Origin: Apostichopus japonicus
Lineage: Eukaryota > Echinodermata > Holothuroidea > Aspidochirotida > Stichopodidae
Assembly: GCF_037975245.1 (NCBI RefSeq)
Contig: NC_092576.1
Coordinates: 16,278,111 to 16,342,110, forward strand
Length of the DNA: 64,000 nt
Reading direction: 5' to 3'
The translations under genes were made by a program, and so were the position numbers. Below are positions 38,987 through 52,788 of the stretch, piece after piece. The notes under the pieces were generated by a model that saw only the letters and a list, made by a program, of their open reading frames with translations, searched no databases and had not been told where the DNA came from. The stretch's first letter is position 1, and each line of letters starts with the position of its first letter.

Positions 38987-41900
38987 GTAAGTGTAAAATA
39001 ACCGATTCGGGAAGTGAAATGTGCTGATTCAAACCAAACTGAACGTGTGAAACGATCATCGTAGAGTTGGTTTTAAATGTGATGACAACGCAAAATAATT
39101 TATTTATTTTGATGGTGGAAAATGGCATGAAAGAAATAGAAAGTCATCATTATTGCCCCAAATGTTCTAGAAATACAGATAACAGTGATTCATTCCTAAA
39201 CTTCGAGAACATTGCAAGACTACACTCAAGCTTCGTTCTGACATGCTAGAGGTTTGGATGAACACTGATGAGGGCTGACAACATGAATATGCTTCGTCCT
39301 CTGTCGGTAGGTAGCATTCTTCTAACTTACATACCAGCGGAAGTTATATAAATTGGTCAGGTTAGGAATCTTGCTTGTTAATGGCATAACTGAATGTTAC
39401 CATTATATGCTTAGTCATAGGCGTAGGGGACGGAGGAAGGGGGGCTGGGGGCTGCAGCCACCTCCCCAACCTGAAAAACCATATATTCTTAACACTGATT
39501 AGTTTCTATCTTCTTGGTCTGTGACATAGCAAGTCTAAAGTTGTAACTATGTTTTTTTTATTCTCTTCGTTATAAGTCATATATTTTATGTGAAGCTCTA
39601 ATTGAATTCATATTGTAGATATTTGTTAACTATTTTCTTAGAAATTAATCAACAAATGTCGAGATAATTGCGTCTGGCTGATGAGACCCAAATTGGGATC
39701 GAAAAGCCATAGAGCAGGGGTTGGACACGAAATGGACATTACGAGCCACCGTGATTTTTTTGTTTTCAATCCGTGTAGCAAACATGAACGTACTGTGTAT
39801 CGATAAAGTCATAAAGGAGGACATTTGACATAATCGCCCAGGGGTCCGAATTGTTTCTATACAGGACTAACTGGTGTTTTGGGAGTTATCGGGCGAGCGA
39901 ATGGAGCGGAGGATCGAATCAATTTCCTTCATTATTCTCCTTGTTGACCTTCACATGATGAACATTTCTTAAATGGTATGTTATTATGAACGATTACTAT
40001 CTTACCATGAGTAACCTTCGATGGGTCTTATAGAACTGTTGAAACCCGCAATACCGTTAAGCAATAATGCTGCCAGCCATCCATTGAGCTGGAAGTGTCC
40101 AGCAACTATATCATCATAACTAGGACATTCCAAAGTCCTCTCCGTCTTTACAGCACGCCGCACTGCATGTTATAACCACGAGAGGGATTGGCTTTTCCTC
40201 TCTCTCACCCCCACTCTCGCGATCTACTCACACCTCCAATACCATTCATTTAATGTTGCTTCGTCGGCAGAGCAGATAAATCCCCCCACACATCACAACC
40301 ACCAGTGGGGAGAGTATGCTGTGTGCTTCCATGCATGGCAGGTCATTTTGTTCATATGTATCAGAGAGCACACGCCGATGAAAGTACAACACAGTGATCG
40401 ATAGCATGCATGTGTTTACCTTGTTGAGAATGATTTACACATCGATCAACCACCAATCCATGTCTCAGTAAAGCTTTCACCTCCTCTATACACTGAGCAG
40501 CCAATAATTAAGAAATCTGGACCACGACAAGAAACAGTGCCAGGCGCGCATCGCCTTAAATATCAATAGTGAAAAAATGTCTATATGGAGCTTCTTAATA
40601 TACATTCCATACAGTGCGTACTGTGTATAAAGTAATAAATAAAATAACCAATGGGTTCTATATAGGGCTATATAGTCTACGATAGAGTCAGAGAAGCAGG
40701 GGTGGATTATATAAGTAATTTAATTTCAATCAAGTGTCCACTAGTCCGGGCACAGGGCAAATCAAAGCGATACAAAATGACTGAGCAATTGGGAATTATG
40801 GGTACTTAGTTTTCCTTCTCGGAAAACTCGGAGTATAAAGCATAATTCATGGCAAACTACAAATGAAAATGACTGTCAAAAATGTGGTGAATGCATATCG
40901 ACCCGCTAACGTATATTAAATAGTTATACCTACTACCCATACCTAAAACTCATTGATTGTAACAAACGCCAGAATCTATTTGCTTCCGTACTACTCTCAG
41001 CGAGGACTGTGTTAATTACCACTGAAACTTGTTTAAGTCTCATCTATCAAAACGGCTGGACTACTTAGCTCATCAGAAGCATCCCAAAATTCAACGAACA
41101 AAATTCAGTATAAAAATAACGATTTTCAAGGGCAAATGGTGTCGGATATCATCCATGGAGGGAATGGGCGGGGGAGGGTGATCCCTTTTTTTATGAGAAT
41201 GTTCTTTGGTTGAGTAATTAGAATTCCAAAAACAATTATGGACTTACATTAACAGAAGACTGAACTGATGTTGCGAAACCACATAAATTTAACTGCATGG
41301 TAATAGCCTTTTAGAAAAAACAGAGATATAGAAACATTAGTAGCTTTAACAACAAAACAACAAAGGTGCAAAGTACATAATATCGTGACGCACATTAGTT
41401 TCTCAAACAACAGTGATCGTGAGTACGAAATTGGGGGTCCATGAATGTGTTTGTGAAAATTCATCATTTCATATTGCAAAAGTTGCAAAAGTGGGAGGAC
41501 GGTGAAGGGTATAGGGAAGTGAATAGCAGTCAGTAGTGTTGAAATATTACCACGATAGATGTGCTACCATATAGTATTTTACTCTCCTATTTACATCTTC
41601 TGTCTATTTACCATTGAAACGTGATACATTCGCAAAGTTGGTTTGGTCTGTATATACAAATTCATCAAAGTGCAACGTTTCTTTTTCCTGCTTCTTCTAA
41701 GCATATCAAATTCCTCTGGGAATTCATGATTTTAATATGCATAAAGAAGAACAAAGACAACTTCAACACAATTGTCATGATTAAATCATTCACACTGCTG
41801 TTGCCAGATGCATTCACAAATATTATCCCCAAATTGAAAATATTCATATCTTCGCGATATCATATTCTTTAAGTATACCTGCCCGTGTTCGGCCAAAAGA

Positions 41901-44900
41901 TGTTGACGGTTATTGAACATCAGGCATGCCTAGAATAAACGGTGAAGCGATGTCATGTCGGTCTTATCTAGTTCCGCGAAAGTGGACGGCCTGCAGTCTT
42001 TGAAATATTTGAGAATGCCTTTGGGGAATCTCTAACACTTCTGGGCAAAGTACCAGTGCATTCCCTTTTTCACATATAATGTGACATATTAGAACTAACA
42101 GTGGTTTCTTAACCACTCCTGTAACGAGCACAGTTTACCTGACAAAATGTTTCCCATCGTTTGTTTGACAACTTTTACACATGTACGTCTAGTAATCAAC
42201 CAATCAGAAGGCTTCTTTTAGATAAATTTAATCACGTCTGCTAAACCAACTTTGAGCTTTGAGCCGCTTTAAAATTGTATCCAATCTCCGAAAAGAAAAA
42301 TATACTGGACTTACAACTGAGATTTTTCTCGTAATTAATTGGAGACTAGATCTCTTTAAAAATATTTTCACAACCAGTTCATAGATTGAGAACGTTAGAA
42401 CTTAAAAAAAAAGGATCGATCATGCGCCATTAGAAACCGGAACCGTATCAACGGCTCTGCTTGGACCCAGAACCTAGACACACCCTATTAGGAACTGTAT
42501 GACAGCGTCCTCTGACAAAACGGTTAAGTTCCATGTTTGCAGTAATTAATGCGTTAAAACAATCAACTGCTAATTGGTTATCACAGCTAAATCAACATAT
42601 GCATTAATATGCATGCATTACCACCTTTTTTTCTCCCTCTTTTCTACTACCTTGCGGGTTTTTAACAAAGGTTTGATTAAGTTTGCCCTATTAAACCTTT
42701 TGAAATAATTTTAATTCTATCACTTAACTGTCAATGTGATAGGTTATAAAGTGCTCCGTTCATGTGCTGTCCATTCGGTGAGTATAAATATAAACTGACC
42801 CCTCGTCCAATTCAACAGTGTCAACAAGGGTAGTGTAATTTTGTTTAAAGCTTGACCGAGGATAACTCAATTACAATCTAAAGTAAGTAAATAGCTTGGA
42901 AAAAGACCTCACAGGTATTGACGTCACTGAACTATACAGTACCAATTAGTGAAAAATATCACGTTTTATCAAAATATCACTAGCTAACATTGAATATATC
43001 AAAGAAAATGGAATGCAGAATAAAAAAATAAACCCTTAAATCAGAAATTATCAATTAGGTGGAAAAACACAGACGACAATCATTATAAACGGTTATAGAT
43101 GGCACATGCAACATTTCTTCTGAAATGAATACCATGTTATAATTACCGTATTTGTTGTTATTTGTGTTGTCTATGGCATTTTTCGTCTTCCGCTTCGACG
43201 GTTGGGTGTAGGACTCCCTGATTAAAGGTTAAAGTCAATTTTGATATGCCGAAAAAGCGTTAAACATGTCCCTGCCCCCATTTTGCGTATGAGTGAGAGG
43301 ATATAATTATGTCTGCAAGATCGATGAGTGGCTATATGCGAAATATTGTAAAGTCAAGTCAATTTTTTCATGTTATTTACCATTGATTCAAATTTACTTT
43401 CTGTTATGTTTGTTCCCATTTATTTATGTTTTGTATATTCTCTTGTAGTGAAATGAAGCAAATCAGTAGCCTGTCAGTGGACACAGCTGAATTAAGTAAT
43501 GAGAACTGTAAGATATATGCTTTAAGTATAGTGCCCATATTGAGCGGAAAAAACAAAGATGTTGTGTCATTGAAATAGGCGTGACATGACAGAAATCAGG
43601 TATAAGCATGAAAGTTATCGATCTAAAGTCGTTAGTTTTAAATCCATAGAAAAGACCAAGCAGCATATTGCTCTGTTATGATTGTATAAAGTGTAGTTTC
43701 TGAGGGAATTTCTTATAAGAATGCTTTCCCTTTTAGCTTTCCTTCCATTTCATGGCGGTTAGTTCTTGGCATCAACGTAATCTCTAATCCTCCATGACTT
43801 GAACGGAATACAAAGAATGTTTCTATAGTTCACTTGTCCTCATTGGTTTTCATTCCTTTTGACACTTCCAACACTTTGAATAATTTGTAAAATGATGACC
43901 TTTTTTATCAAGATTAAACTTGTTGCATGAAGAAATTTGGGTCATGTGATAAAGTTAATGTTAGCTGGGGGGGGGGGTCTCTGTTGGCCCTTAGTCTAAT
44001 TACATATACAACATTTTTGTTCAATATAGTAAAACAGGGTTCTGGATGAAAGACAAGTGATAAACAAAAGCAGAGTTCAGGATGAATTATGTCAATTATT
44101 TCGAACCCACACTCTATGAGAGGTGACGCAAATACCTCTTTTCAAATCAATAGGAGGAGGAAACTTAATTTTAATAACTTATACTTTATAGAGATTTTAG
44201 CTGCTGATAGAGTCGACCGTGTCACTGCTGTATGTGTGTAGAACACAGTCATTGAAGGGGGCATATACACGCAAATGCCGCAGTTTCAGAGGACCAATAA
44301 ACACATCAAGTCACTGCAGACTAAACAAAGTCTTGTAGTTGACGAATTCCCGATCCCCGTGTTTCCCAAATCTACTTGCATAAACTCAAAGGCCTATGAA
44401 TCCTGTTTCGGGTTAGAATTACTGTGTTATTTCCAGCCAATCATATCCTTAAATAAGATTAGTCACATGAAATTAACGTGTTTGACTTAATAAGTATTGT
44501 CCCTTCCTCATTCAAAAAGGTCTTGAAATGTGAAAAGGTATTGTTGTTGAAATTTTAGACTAAATCTCAGTTCATGATCGTCTGCATCGAATATAGTTGT
44601 AAAGGGGAAACAACTTACAGCAAGAAATCTCTTGTGAGCACAATCTTAAGCAACCTTTTGTGAATAAGAAGATTTCATGGAATCCGTTTTTCTTTACTGC
44701 CTGCTTCCAAGTCATCGATAGTATCGGGCATAAGCCAGTTGTAAACGAAATTCTTACTGCTTGCTGCAATGTAAACAAAGACATTGAAGCGTGAGCTTCT
44801 TGTTAATAAACATGTTCAGATCCGTTGTTCTAATGAGAGTAAAACAGGATGAATAGAGATTTCGTTGAAGGCAGTTTCATTCACTGCTACCAATAGATTG

Positions 44901-44942
44901 TAGCCAACCAACAATACCAAATTAAGCTTGTAGAAAGTTAAC
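38987..44942. other. Non-coding or intronic stretch
   Basis: If the 38851 exon is real, this could be its intron. I found no exon with a recognisable domain. C-rich and G-rich patches occur (40280, 43969), along with many short chance frames. Confidence 0.4.
39416..39480. repeat. G-rich dispersed repeat fragment
   Basis: CATAGGCGTAGGGGACGG followed by GGGGGGCTGGGGGCTGCAGCC. The same phrase, slightly diverged, opens the repeat at 52789. It is probably the end of a dispersed MITE. Confidence 0.5.
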
Positions 44943-45011
44943 TCGTCTAATGGCTCAGTTGGTAGAGCAGTGGACTGGTAACCCTGATGAACCGAGTTCG
45001 ACTCCATCACG
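44943..45011 (+). pseudogene. tRNA-like relic (tRNA-Thr-GGT-like)
   Basis: It has a perfect internal-promoter A box, TGGCTCAGTTGG (44951-44962), inside an intact D arm (GCTC...GAGC). A loop with the anticodon GGT lies at 44977-44979, flanked by CT and AA as in a normal anticodon loop. The B-box-like GAGTTCGACTCC is at 44994-45005. The anticodon, T and acceptor stems do not pair well, so this is not a functional tRNA. It could be a tRNA pseudogene or the head of a tRNA-derived SINE. Confidence 0.5.
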
Positions 45012-45089
45012 TTTAAATTTTCTTTTTCTATTTCAGTAGTCGACCCTGAAGTCTTGATATATTAATTCAACCATTTAAATTACTAGCTG

Positions 45090-45480
45090 ATGTGGTGGCC
45101 GATGTGGTTAAGAGGGTGACGAAAGACTCATTCCTCGTCGGTCGTGTAAATCGTGGCTAGGGTTCAAGACAGGCCTCTGGCGATAATACCATTGGTTGTA
45201 GGTATGGTGCTTTTTGTGGCCTAGGATCCCGTGCCATGTCTCCCTTGTTGTCGCAAAAGAACCCGGGGGGATGCGCAGAGGGTCGGTCAAATCGACCAGA
45301 AGCGTACTAGGTGGCGTGCGTGAATCCTTGCCTTTGGCCAGAGGTGGTGACATCCCTGCGACCGGCATGCTTGCAGCCACCGTCCACTGAATACGTGGCC
45401 TGATGAGGCGCTATTCTCCTAAAAGTGAATCTACGGATGCCTTTAAGTGCCATATAATTATTTAATATTAAAAAAAAAAA
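45090..45480 (+). mobile_element. tRNA-derived SINE with poly-A end
   Basis: The head has an A box of the tRNA-Leu/Ser kind, TGGCCGATGTGGTTAAG (45096-45112). A weak B box, GGTTCAAGAC, is at 45161-45170. A body of about 300 bases, more GC-rich than its surroundings, follows. The element ends in an 11-A run at 45470-45480. Head, body and A tail in this order and at about 390 bp fit a SINE. ACTAGC occurs on both sides (45082 and 45490), but its placement is not clean enough to call a target-site duplication. The minus-strand open frames across it (45108-45380 and 45307-45660) are read from the SINE and match no known protein. Confidence 0.65.
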
Positions 45481-48400
45481 CTGTTTCAAACTAGCGCCAT
45501 CGAATTCATTAAAAGACCCATTTTTTGTCACTCTGAAGGTGGAATGGATTTCATTGTAACGGGTTTTTTGTGGTAAGTCAAGCACAAATTCATACACATT
45601 CAAACAGTCATGCGGTTCACAAGGGTTTGCAGGATCTTTATTAAACTCATTGTTTGACATAAATGTGTTGGTAAAGATTTACACAACCTACACTAAAACA
45701 AGAATTATATTCGTTGCAATTATATAAACATACAAGCCAGCAAGACTTTGAAATAAAATTGTAATATACATAGAATTCAATGTATTACTTTTGTGAGAAC
45801 ACCAAAGTATACTGGTGTCAATGCGGTCCCATTCTAAGCCGCAGTGTTGTAGCAAACCCTCATGGAGGATATTTAGTTTCGGAAACTGGGTGATTTTTAA
45901 GAACTTTGTTTGAGATTCACAAACAAATATACCCTGTATTATGTTTTGATAACTTCAGCAACAAAATTAGCTTTGATATGCCGTGGACCGTTACTAAACC
46001 CTGCTCTCGATCTAGATAGGTTTGTATAGCACATTTACTTATTTTATGTTTTTTTTTTTAGAATGACCCTTTTAATAGTTGAGGTCCACTCTTTAAAGTG
46101 ACTGGACCTTTTAGTTTATTACACAGCCCATTAGACTAGTTCATCGGTTGCATTGCATAACTCAATGGGAGATATTAAGATTCTTATGGTCTCAAATGAC
46201 ATGTATATAATTTATTACAAATTTGTTAAGGACAAATGATGTCGATTGCCATCCAAGAGTGCTCTGTTGCTTATATGAAGATTAACAAACATTTTCTGGT
46301 TGACCTCAAAAACAACCGTATATTAACTATAAGCACTGCAGTGAAGAGCCGACGTCACCATCAAGTTAGCCTAAACGAATATTCCAGAAATTAAGTATAT
46401 TTAACGATACATATCTTGAAAATACTGGAATAGCTACAGAAACATTATTGGATTAAAAGTTGTCTGTTTTCTTTGTGTTATAACATATCAAGACTAAAAT
46501 TCTGTCTTATTCATTATTGAGTTATTTAAGTGAGTTATCAAATTACAGCAAAATCTACCTGTCGAACATTCTCTCATGATTGATTGCCGGGGGTATTTTT
46601 TTAAGAAAAGTAAGGAAAGAACCTGGGCACGAAAACCAAACTACCGAACGTCTGATCCGCTCTCAACCCCAGTCCCCTTACATCGATACTGTGACTGTGT
46701 ATAATCATTCCCCTTAAAAGGGAACATATACTACACATGATCTTCGGGGATGTCTTCAACTCTTCGGTCTATCTATTCGTTGTACACGTCTCAGGATAAA
46801 ACTAGTTTGATCTCGGAAGAAAGTTATCCGATTCCTGTTCTTTATTCTATTTGTTTAATAAGTCAATGGACTTCATTCTGATAAACAATGAAAAGATGAA
46901 GAAAACTGCCATTAATGGAATACCAAGTAGCCCCCGTTATGTCCAACACGTAACACACTAATGGACTTTATCGATTCTCATTGACGAACCACATCTTCCT
47001 TATTGGAAACAAGTTTATAACAATAGAGAGAGATTAATGCCATTCAAGTGTGCAGTTTGCTTTCATATTACTAAAACCTGTACGACAAGATGTTTACGCT
47101 ATGTGAGCAGTCCAGAATTTACAGTGAACGTTTAGCGTTTTAACCCGCCTCCGGTAACACGTACTAAACATTCAATTGATGACTATATAACGACGAAAAT
47201 ACATTAAGCACATGAACATTAATATCCTCCATGTGAGACTCATTTGCATCCATTATTATCATTTCCTGTAAATAAACCTTGCAAGCATTTTTTCCCGCAA
47301 TCTGGGATATCAAACTCGACCGCTTCGAGGAAATTTAAGGTCCCTGAAAAGCACCGTGTAATGGTATCCCCTCGGTAGGACCAGTTATGATAATATAAGA
47401 AAATCCCTTTAATGTGTTCCAAATGAGAGAAATTGAAGACTATAAATTAAATTCCTCGTTTATAGTTGATCAATCTATAACCGCTTCGAAATGTACAGCA
47501 TGGTTAGTTAAGTAACAAAATTATGTCATTTATAAACCAAGGTATTAAACTGATTTTCCTGTTATAAAAGTTTGTTTATTTACAATTATATCGCCTTTGA
47601 CAGAAAGTGAAATAATCTGGAAACAAATTATATCAGATAGTTCAATCACACGGGGTACTGTGAAACGTCAAGCAGATTGAAACGAGACGGTAATAATAAC
47701 AAAGCTGTACCCATTCAAACAGTACAAAAAAAAACATTAAATTCGTTATGCACAAATGATTTGTGTGCATGTGCTTGAACCGACACATCAGAGACCTGAA
47801 ACTTTGGCCATTGTGTTTGGCCGACTGAACTACAATCACTGCACTGAGGATTGAAGGCCCGATTAAGTTAACAAGACTCTACCGATACCCACCAGTCTAG
47901 CTATACGTTTCTTAGTGTAATGTTCTGCACTGGATTAAGCCATCAAAAGCAGCATTCCATCCTTCCATGACGCCAAATGTTCTCCCACTATTCTTGGTGA
48001 TGACTTTTCCCTTGATACCAAGAAGAAGCTCGCCAAAACCACTACAGACGTTAATGCTATATCATATCCAGCATGAATTATATTGCACTTTCCTCATTCC
48101 CACATGACCCATTTCATCCAACCCATTTTAGAAACAGATTGGTGAGGCACCACTGAACTTTGTCAAGCATTTAATACAAGAGAACATGGGGTGATTTAAG
48201 CACTCCTCTATGCTTCAAATGTATCCTTAGAATATGGTATATGGGGCTTATTTTTATGGGGCTTATTTTACATAACTAGATGAGCATAGGATGAGGCAAT
48301 ATTGGTATATGATAATATATTCCCACCAGGTTATAATTGGTATTACCAGAGACTGACAGAAAGTTCTATTAAGAAATTCCCTTGCTTTAAAGCTAGCAGC

Positions 48401-51200
48401 CAAACACAATAAGATGTCAACCTTCAACATGATCAAGGATTAAAACATTTATACATATCAATTATAAGTGGTGCAGTTGAGAAATAAAGACAGCTAGTAT
48501 GGGAATGTACATTTATGAATGGAATGATATGGAATGCACCATCATATCTCACTCATTTAACTATTCATATTATAAAGTGACAAATGTTATATAGTAACAA
48601 ATGTTATATCCATAATATCACATTTGTAGATATATCCATGATATCTCAATGTGGCGATATAGTCATAATATCACAATTTGAAATACAACATATAAATTTA
48701 AGAAGGAATGGCGGAAATTTACAACGAAGACATTTTGGAAGTAAAAAACATAATTTTAGTTTTAAAATATTAAAGTCTAATTGGAAAGGAATGATTTGTG
48801 TACTAGTTTGTCAATATTGTTTTCAAGTACTCAGCTTTAAAATACAAATTTCCGAAATGCTCCATTAATGCTAATTATTCACATGTATTTTAGAATGTGA
48901 CCGTTGTTATGCCCACAAAAGTATAAGACTATTGTTGTTCTTTCTAAGATTGACTTTCAATGTTGTTTAAGTATGAAGTTTAATATTGTATGTTTAGGTT
49001 ACACCTGCCCTCAACCCGTACTCAGACATACATAGCCCGAACAGCTCCATCCATGGATGCACATATGCATACACAGGTCAACATTATTGCCTTAGTATTG
49101 GTTGTGTCATTACCAAGCAATCTACAACAAATATTGGAGGAACCTTGAAACGATTCACGTGATGACGAGGTAACAGGAACTTCCGCAACTATCAAATCAT
49201 ACTGTATCCGTTAGTATTGCTGACTCTTTGTTTTTTTTTTGTTTTTTTGGAGTAAAACCAGGCGTATCCTACGAGTAGGAAGTTTCTCTTTTATTACTGT
49301 ATCTATTCTACATAATATTTGGGGTTATTATATTCCTGAAGCCGACAAACAACACTTCATTCAGTGTTTAAAACGTATTTGTTAGTGTAAAGTTCCCACA
49401 GCCCTGTGTTTGTAGTTACGAGGCACTACAACAATGTTATACAGTGTGTTTTTATTCTGCTCGTGTCTCTGAAAGTGGAAATCCTACCTAGGTCGCTGGT
49501 GGTAACTCACCTCAACGGAGTGGTATATGGTAATGAAATATCATAGAATAAGGAGTATCAGCCATGTGATGCGCAGATATTGGGCAATGCACAACAAATT
49601 GTTCCATGAAAAGAACTGCGGATGATGAATGCAAATATCGTTATGAGCTAAGGCCTACGTTAGAACCTAGCTATAGTTGTTCTTTTGCATATTGACTGAT
49701 ACCCTGTTAGAGTAACTAACTGGGGAGGACACATATACATGTAATAAGCTAAACCATAATCGATAATATGTTTTCCACATTCTTCACCATATTGATTCCC
49801 CTCAGGACGCATGCGTGTGGAAAACGATAATTATTACAACTCAAGTAGCTATTTATACTATTTAGATGCATCCGCCATCAATCATCGCTCTGTTTATCTG
49901 CAGTGGTGACTATGATGGCGCAAGCAAAAGAAAATCTCGAGTCGCGTGATTCCCAAGTGTTCACGCTACAACCTTGATTGACTAGTTAGTTAGGATACCC
50001 CGAGCGGGGAAAGGACTATTATGAAGCTTGCTACAGTGTAGGCCTAATCGAGGAGATCCCCTTGTATTTTCAAATACGAAGAACGCTTCAGAAAGCCTTG
50101 TTTATGGATGTATCCAGATATTATTTCGAAGCTTATTGCTTACAATGAAATCATAGACACATTCATCCCCATCGAAAGTGAAATTTCATTTGAGGAAACA
50201 GAAAAACAATGCTATAAAATTTGACTCAACTTACTTACTTTATATATGGGTTAAAATAGATGTCTCTGCTCAAATATTACGTAATGCTTATGTCAATATT
50301 TCCATTTTAACCAATTGTTATGTTGTGTTGTGTATATTTGTATGGAAAAGGTCAGTTGATGAAGACTTTTAGGATGATACAGTTAAACATGTCAATCGAG
50401 CAAATGGCCCGGATGCTCACCTGTATGAACCTAACATGTAATTACCAGACAATATCTGATCTTAAACTGGTCACGTGATATATCTATCATAGGACTGCGT
50501 ACTATCTTATTTTTTTGAGGGGCGTGTCTTCTTTTTTTCGTAAAGTACCGTATATAATGAGGAAGAAAATATACTATATTGCATAGTTCTCGGGCCCTAG
50601 TCTGTAGGCCCCCTCCCTACCTACCTCCCCCTCCCAGCCTCAAAACACGAACCAAGTTTGAAGCACATCGGGATAACGATTAAATTAAGATAAGTTATCG
50701 ATAATTATATTTCGTATTTTATTTTGCTATTCATTGGAAATCTTGAAAGGATTCGTCAACTTCAACGTTCCCGGTGCTGTTATGGTAAATTGATCTGTTA
50801 CTAATATAGTATGTCTAGGGACATTATCTCTCCTATAGAGACCTACTGTCGTATAACACCAAATTTTGACCAATTCAACTCAAGTTGCAGTTTATTCATA
50901 CAAATTGAAACGTAAGCTGGTGAAGACTTAAAACTAAAACTTATTACTGAAACTGTATATAGTTTACTGCTTTCCCTTGTTACACATTAAACGTTATAAG
51001 TACTAGTCTTACTGGATGTCAATTATAACATATGGTATTTTCTGAGAGTTTTGAACAACAGCATAATATACAAGAAGATTTTCAGTCATATTAGTCACTA
51101 TTGCTACATTCAGGTTCAAAATGGAGGGAAGCAGAGCAGTATAAAGACATATACTGCTCTGGGGGAAGAGGAGGGGGAAGGGCGAAGGGGGGGGGGGGGT
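45481..51200. other. Non-coding stretch
   Basis: No gene recognised in 5.7 kb. A patch at about 48555-48690 is built of interleaved CAAATGTTATAT, ATAATATCACA and GATATATCCATGATATC phrases, which looks like a small decayed palindromic repeat. A G run at 51187-51199 abuts the next direct repeat. Confidence 0.5.
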
Positions 51201-51712
51201 CACCTGTCCCCAGGTTTGTGAAAAACCTCAAAGGTGCTCCTGTTCTTGGTGCGTAAAACCTTACCGTTTGTTACTAAAAATGGAAATTCAGCATTATATA
51301 ATTAAAACTACTCCTTATCTGAGAAACTAAAACAAAAATGTTATTAAATAGAGTCGTCTGGGACTTGACCCCAATCACCGTCCCCACTATACCCCTTTTA
51401 GCCTCCGAATAAATTGTTTTGATGCTCTTTATGAAAAGGCAGCATGAAAACATGAAAACTAAACAACTTGATCCAACTTGACCCCCCGGTCCACATCAAG
51501 ACTAGTACTGTAACCATTTTATAATTACGGTTTTACGTTAATAGACGTATCACGAGTTCCTTCGACAGGGAAGAGATATTTCATATAATCCTGCTCAAAT
51601 GTGGAGGCACAATAACCTACTAACTGGACTGTTTCTGTAAAGAGCAGATACAAATGACCTTAGTCAAACGGCCAAGTTGTGTTTATTCTCGGTTTTGGAT
51701 TTGTTCAGACAA
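51201..51712 (+). repeat. Diverged 0.5 kb direct repeat, copy 1
   Basis: Begins CACCTGTCCCCAGGTTTGTG and can be followed to a phrase near GGCCAAGTTGTGTTTATTC. The partner at 53379-53874 shares long runs with scattered substitutions and small indels. The pair is clearly older than the 3.1 kb and palindrome duplications. Confidence 0.85.
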
Positions 51713-51930
51713 GCGATATATAAGTGGTTCTGTGTCTACGGACATGGTGATGGTTTAAAGAGGTTATGAAATGGAAAACAATTCTTTTTCATTGTATTCT
51801 GTATACTAGTAGCTTTCCAATGATACTTAATTTGTGTCAAACGAAGCTTGCATCTTCGAGAAATAAATGATCAAAAATTCTAGGGTAATAAAAACTTTCG
51901 AAAAATTGTTGTATTTACGGTAATGCGGCG

Positions 51931-51938
51931 TGACGTCA
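51931..51938. promoter_or_regulatory. CRE/ATF-type palindrome TGACGTCA
   Basis: A perfect TGACGTCA lies 155 bases upstream of the THAP-like start codon in a locally GC-richer patch. Its position fits the promoter of the ancestral gene. With the coding part broken, present function is doubtful. Confidence 0.3.
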
Positions 51939-52092
51939 GTCGAGGAACTCAGCTCACTTCCGAGACGCTATGATTACATTCTTAAACGTCTGAGAACACC
52001 CACAACATTACACTGTTGCAGCGCTCCGTAATAATTGAGATTTGGTGTTTGGAGTTTTGTTTTTACGTAAATTTATCTCGTTACTATTAAAT

Positions 52093-52245
52093 ATGCCGAT
52101 CCGATATGTAGTATCAGGTTGCTCCACCACAAGTAAAGACGGATTTATACTGCAAGCGTTTCCAAAAGATGACAAAAATCGAAGAATTTGAACACGACTC
52201 GCTCAAAACACTACACATACACAACGTTATGAGTGCCTGTAGGCC
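52093..52245 (+). pseudogene. THAP-domain fossil (N-terminal part)
   Basis: The frame reads MPIRYVVSGCSTTSKDGF followed by ILQAFPKDDKNRRI, then TGA, then TRLAQNTTHTQRYEC. THAP zinc-finger domains normally start MPxxCxxxGC and continue to an FPKDxxxRxxW block. Here the first zinc Cys is Tyr (TAT where TGT is expected) and the invariant Trp is a stop (TGA where TGG is expected). Both changes are consistent with G-to-A mutation. The rest of the C2CH finger is not visible before the frame ends. It is most likely a dead first exon or a fragment of a THAP gene or transposase. The family call is fairly firm; the origin is not. Confidence 0.75.
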
Positions 52246-52788
52246 TATATTCTGTTGCTAAATTACTTGTTATGACCATAGCCTAGGCCTCCTTGATACA
52301 TCAAATGACGATTTTTTGTTAGTTACCTAATATTTTGCACAAAACGTAAAGCCAGTTGGTTTTAGAACAATCAATTCTAGATATGCAAGTTTTCTTTTGC
52401 GGTAAAACTGGCGTTGTGTTGTGATTTTACGTAACAGTTGGATGATACAATTACACGGGCTAGCCTGTCTTACAACGTCTATTAGTTAGGTCTAGGCCAT
52501 GTTACCAGTACTACTATGGGGTTGCACTGTAACAGAATGTCACATTTCACTTGCACTGTAAGACACAAAATTCTAGAAGCTTCGCTACAAAGTTAAGTAG
52601 CAGGATCATCGACATTCGAGATAATTTAAATCATATGAAGGTCTTAATAACGGTGGTTTTGTTTATGCTCAACCGACCAGTTTCGGTTCAGGGTCGTCCA
52701 ACCGTTCTGCTCGGGGACTTCGCACTGCAGCGACACATCTCGGCCATCGGGATCGTTTTACAATTCTTCTGCAAGGGGCTCAATTGAC

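Noticed and set aside
44943-45011. Functional tRNA-Thr gene
   Set aside because: The D arm is good, but the anticodon, T and acceptor stems do not pair. It is kept only as a tRNA-like relic.
45307-45660. 117-codon minus-strand open frame
   Set aside because: Half of it is antisense to the SINE and its poly-A tail. The remaining about 55 codons have no recognisable domain or splice borders.
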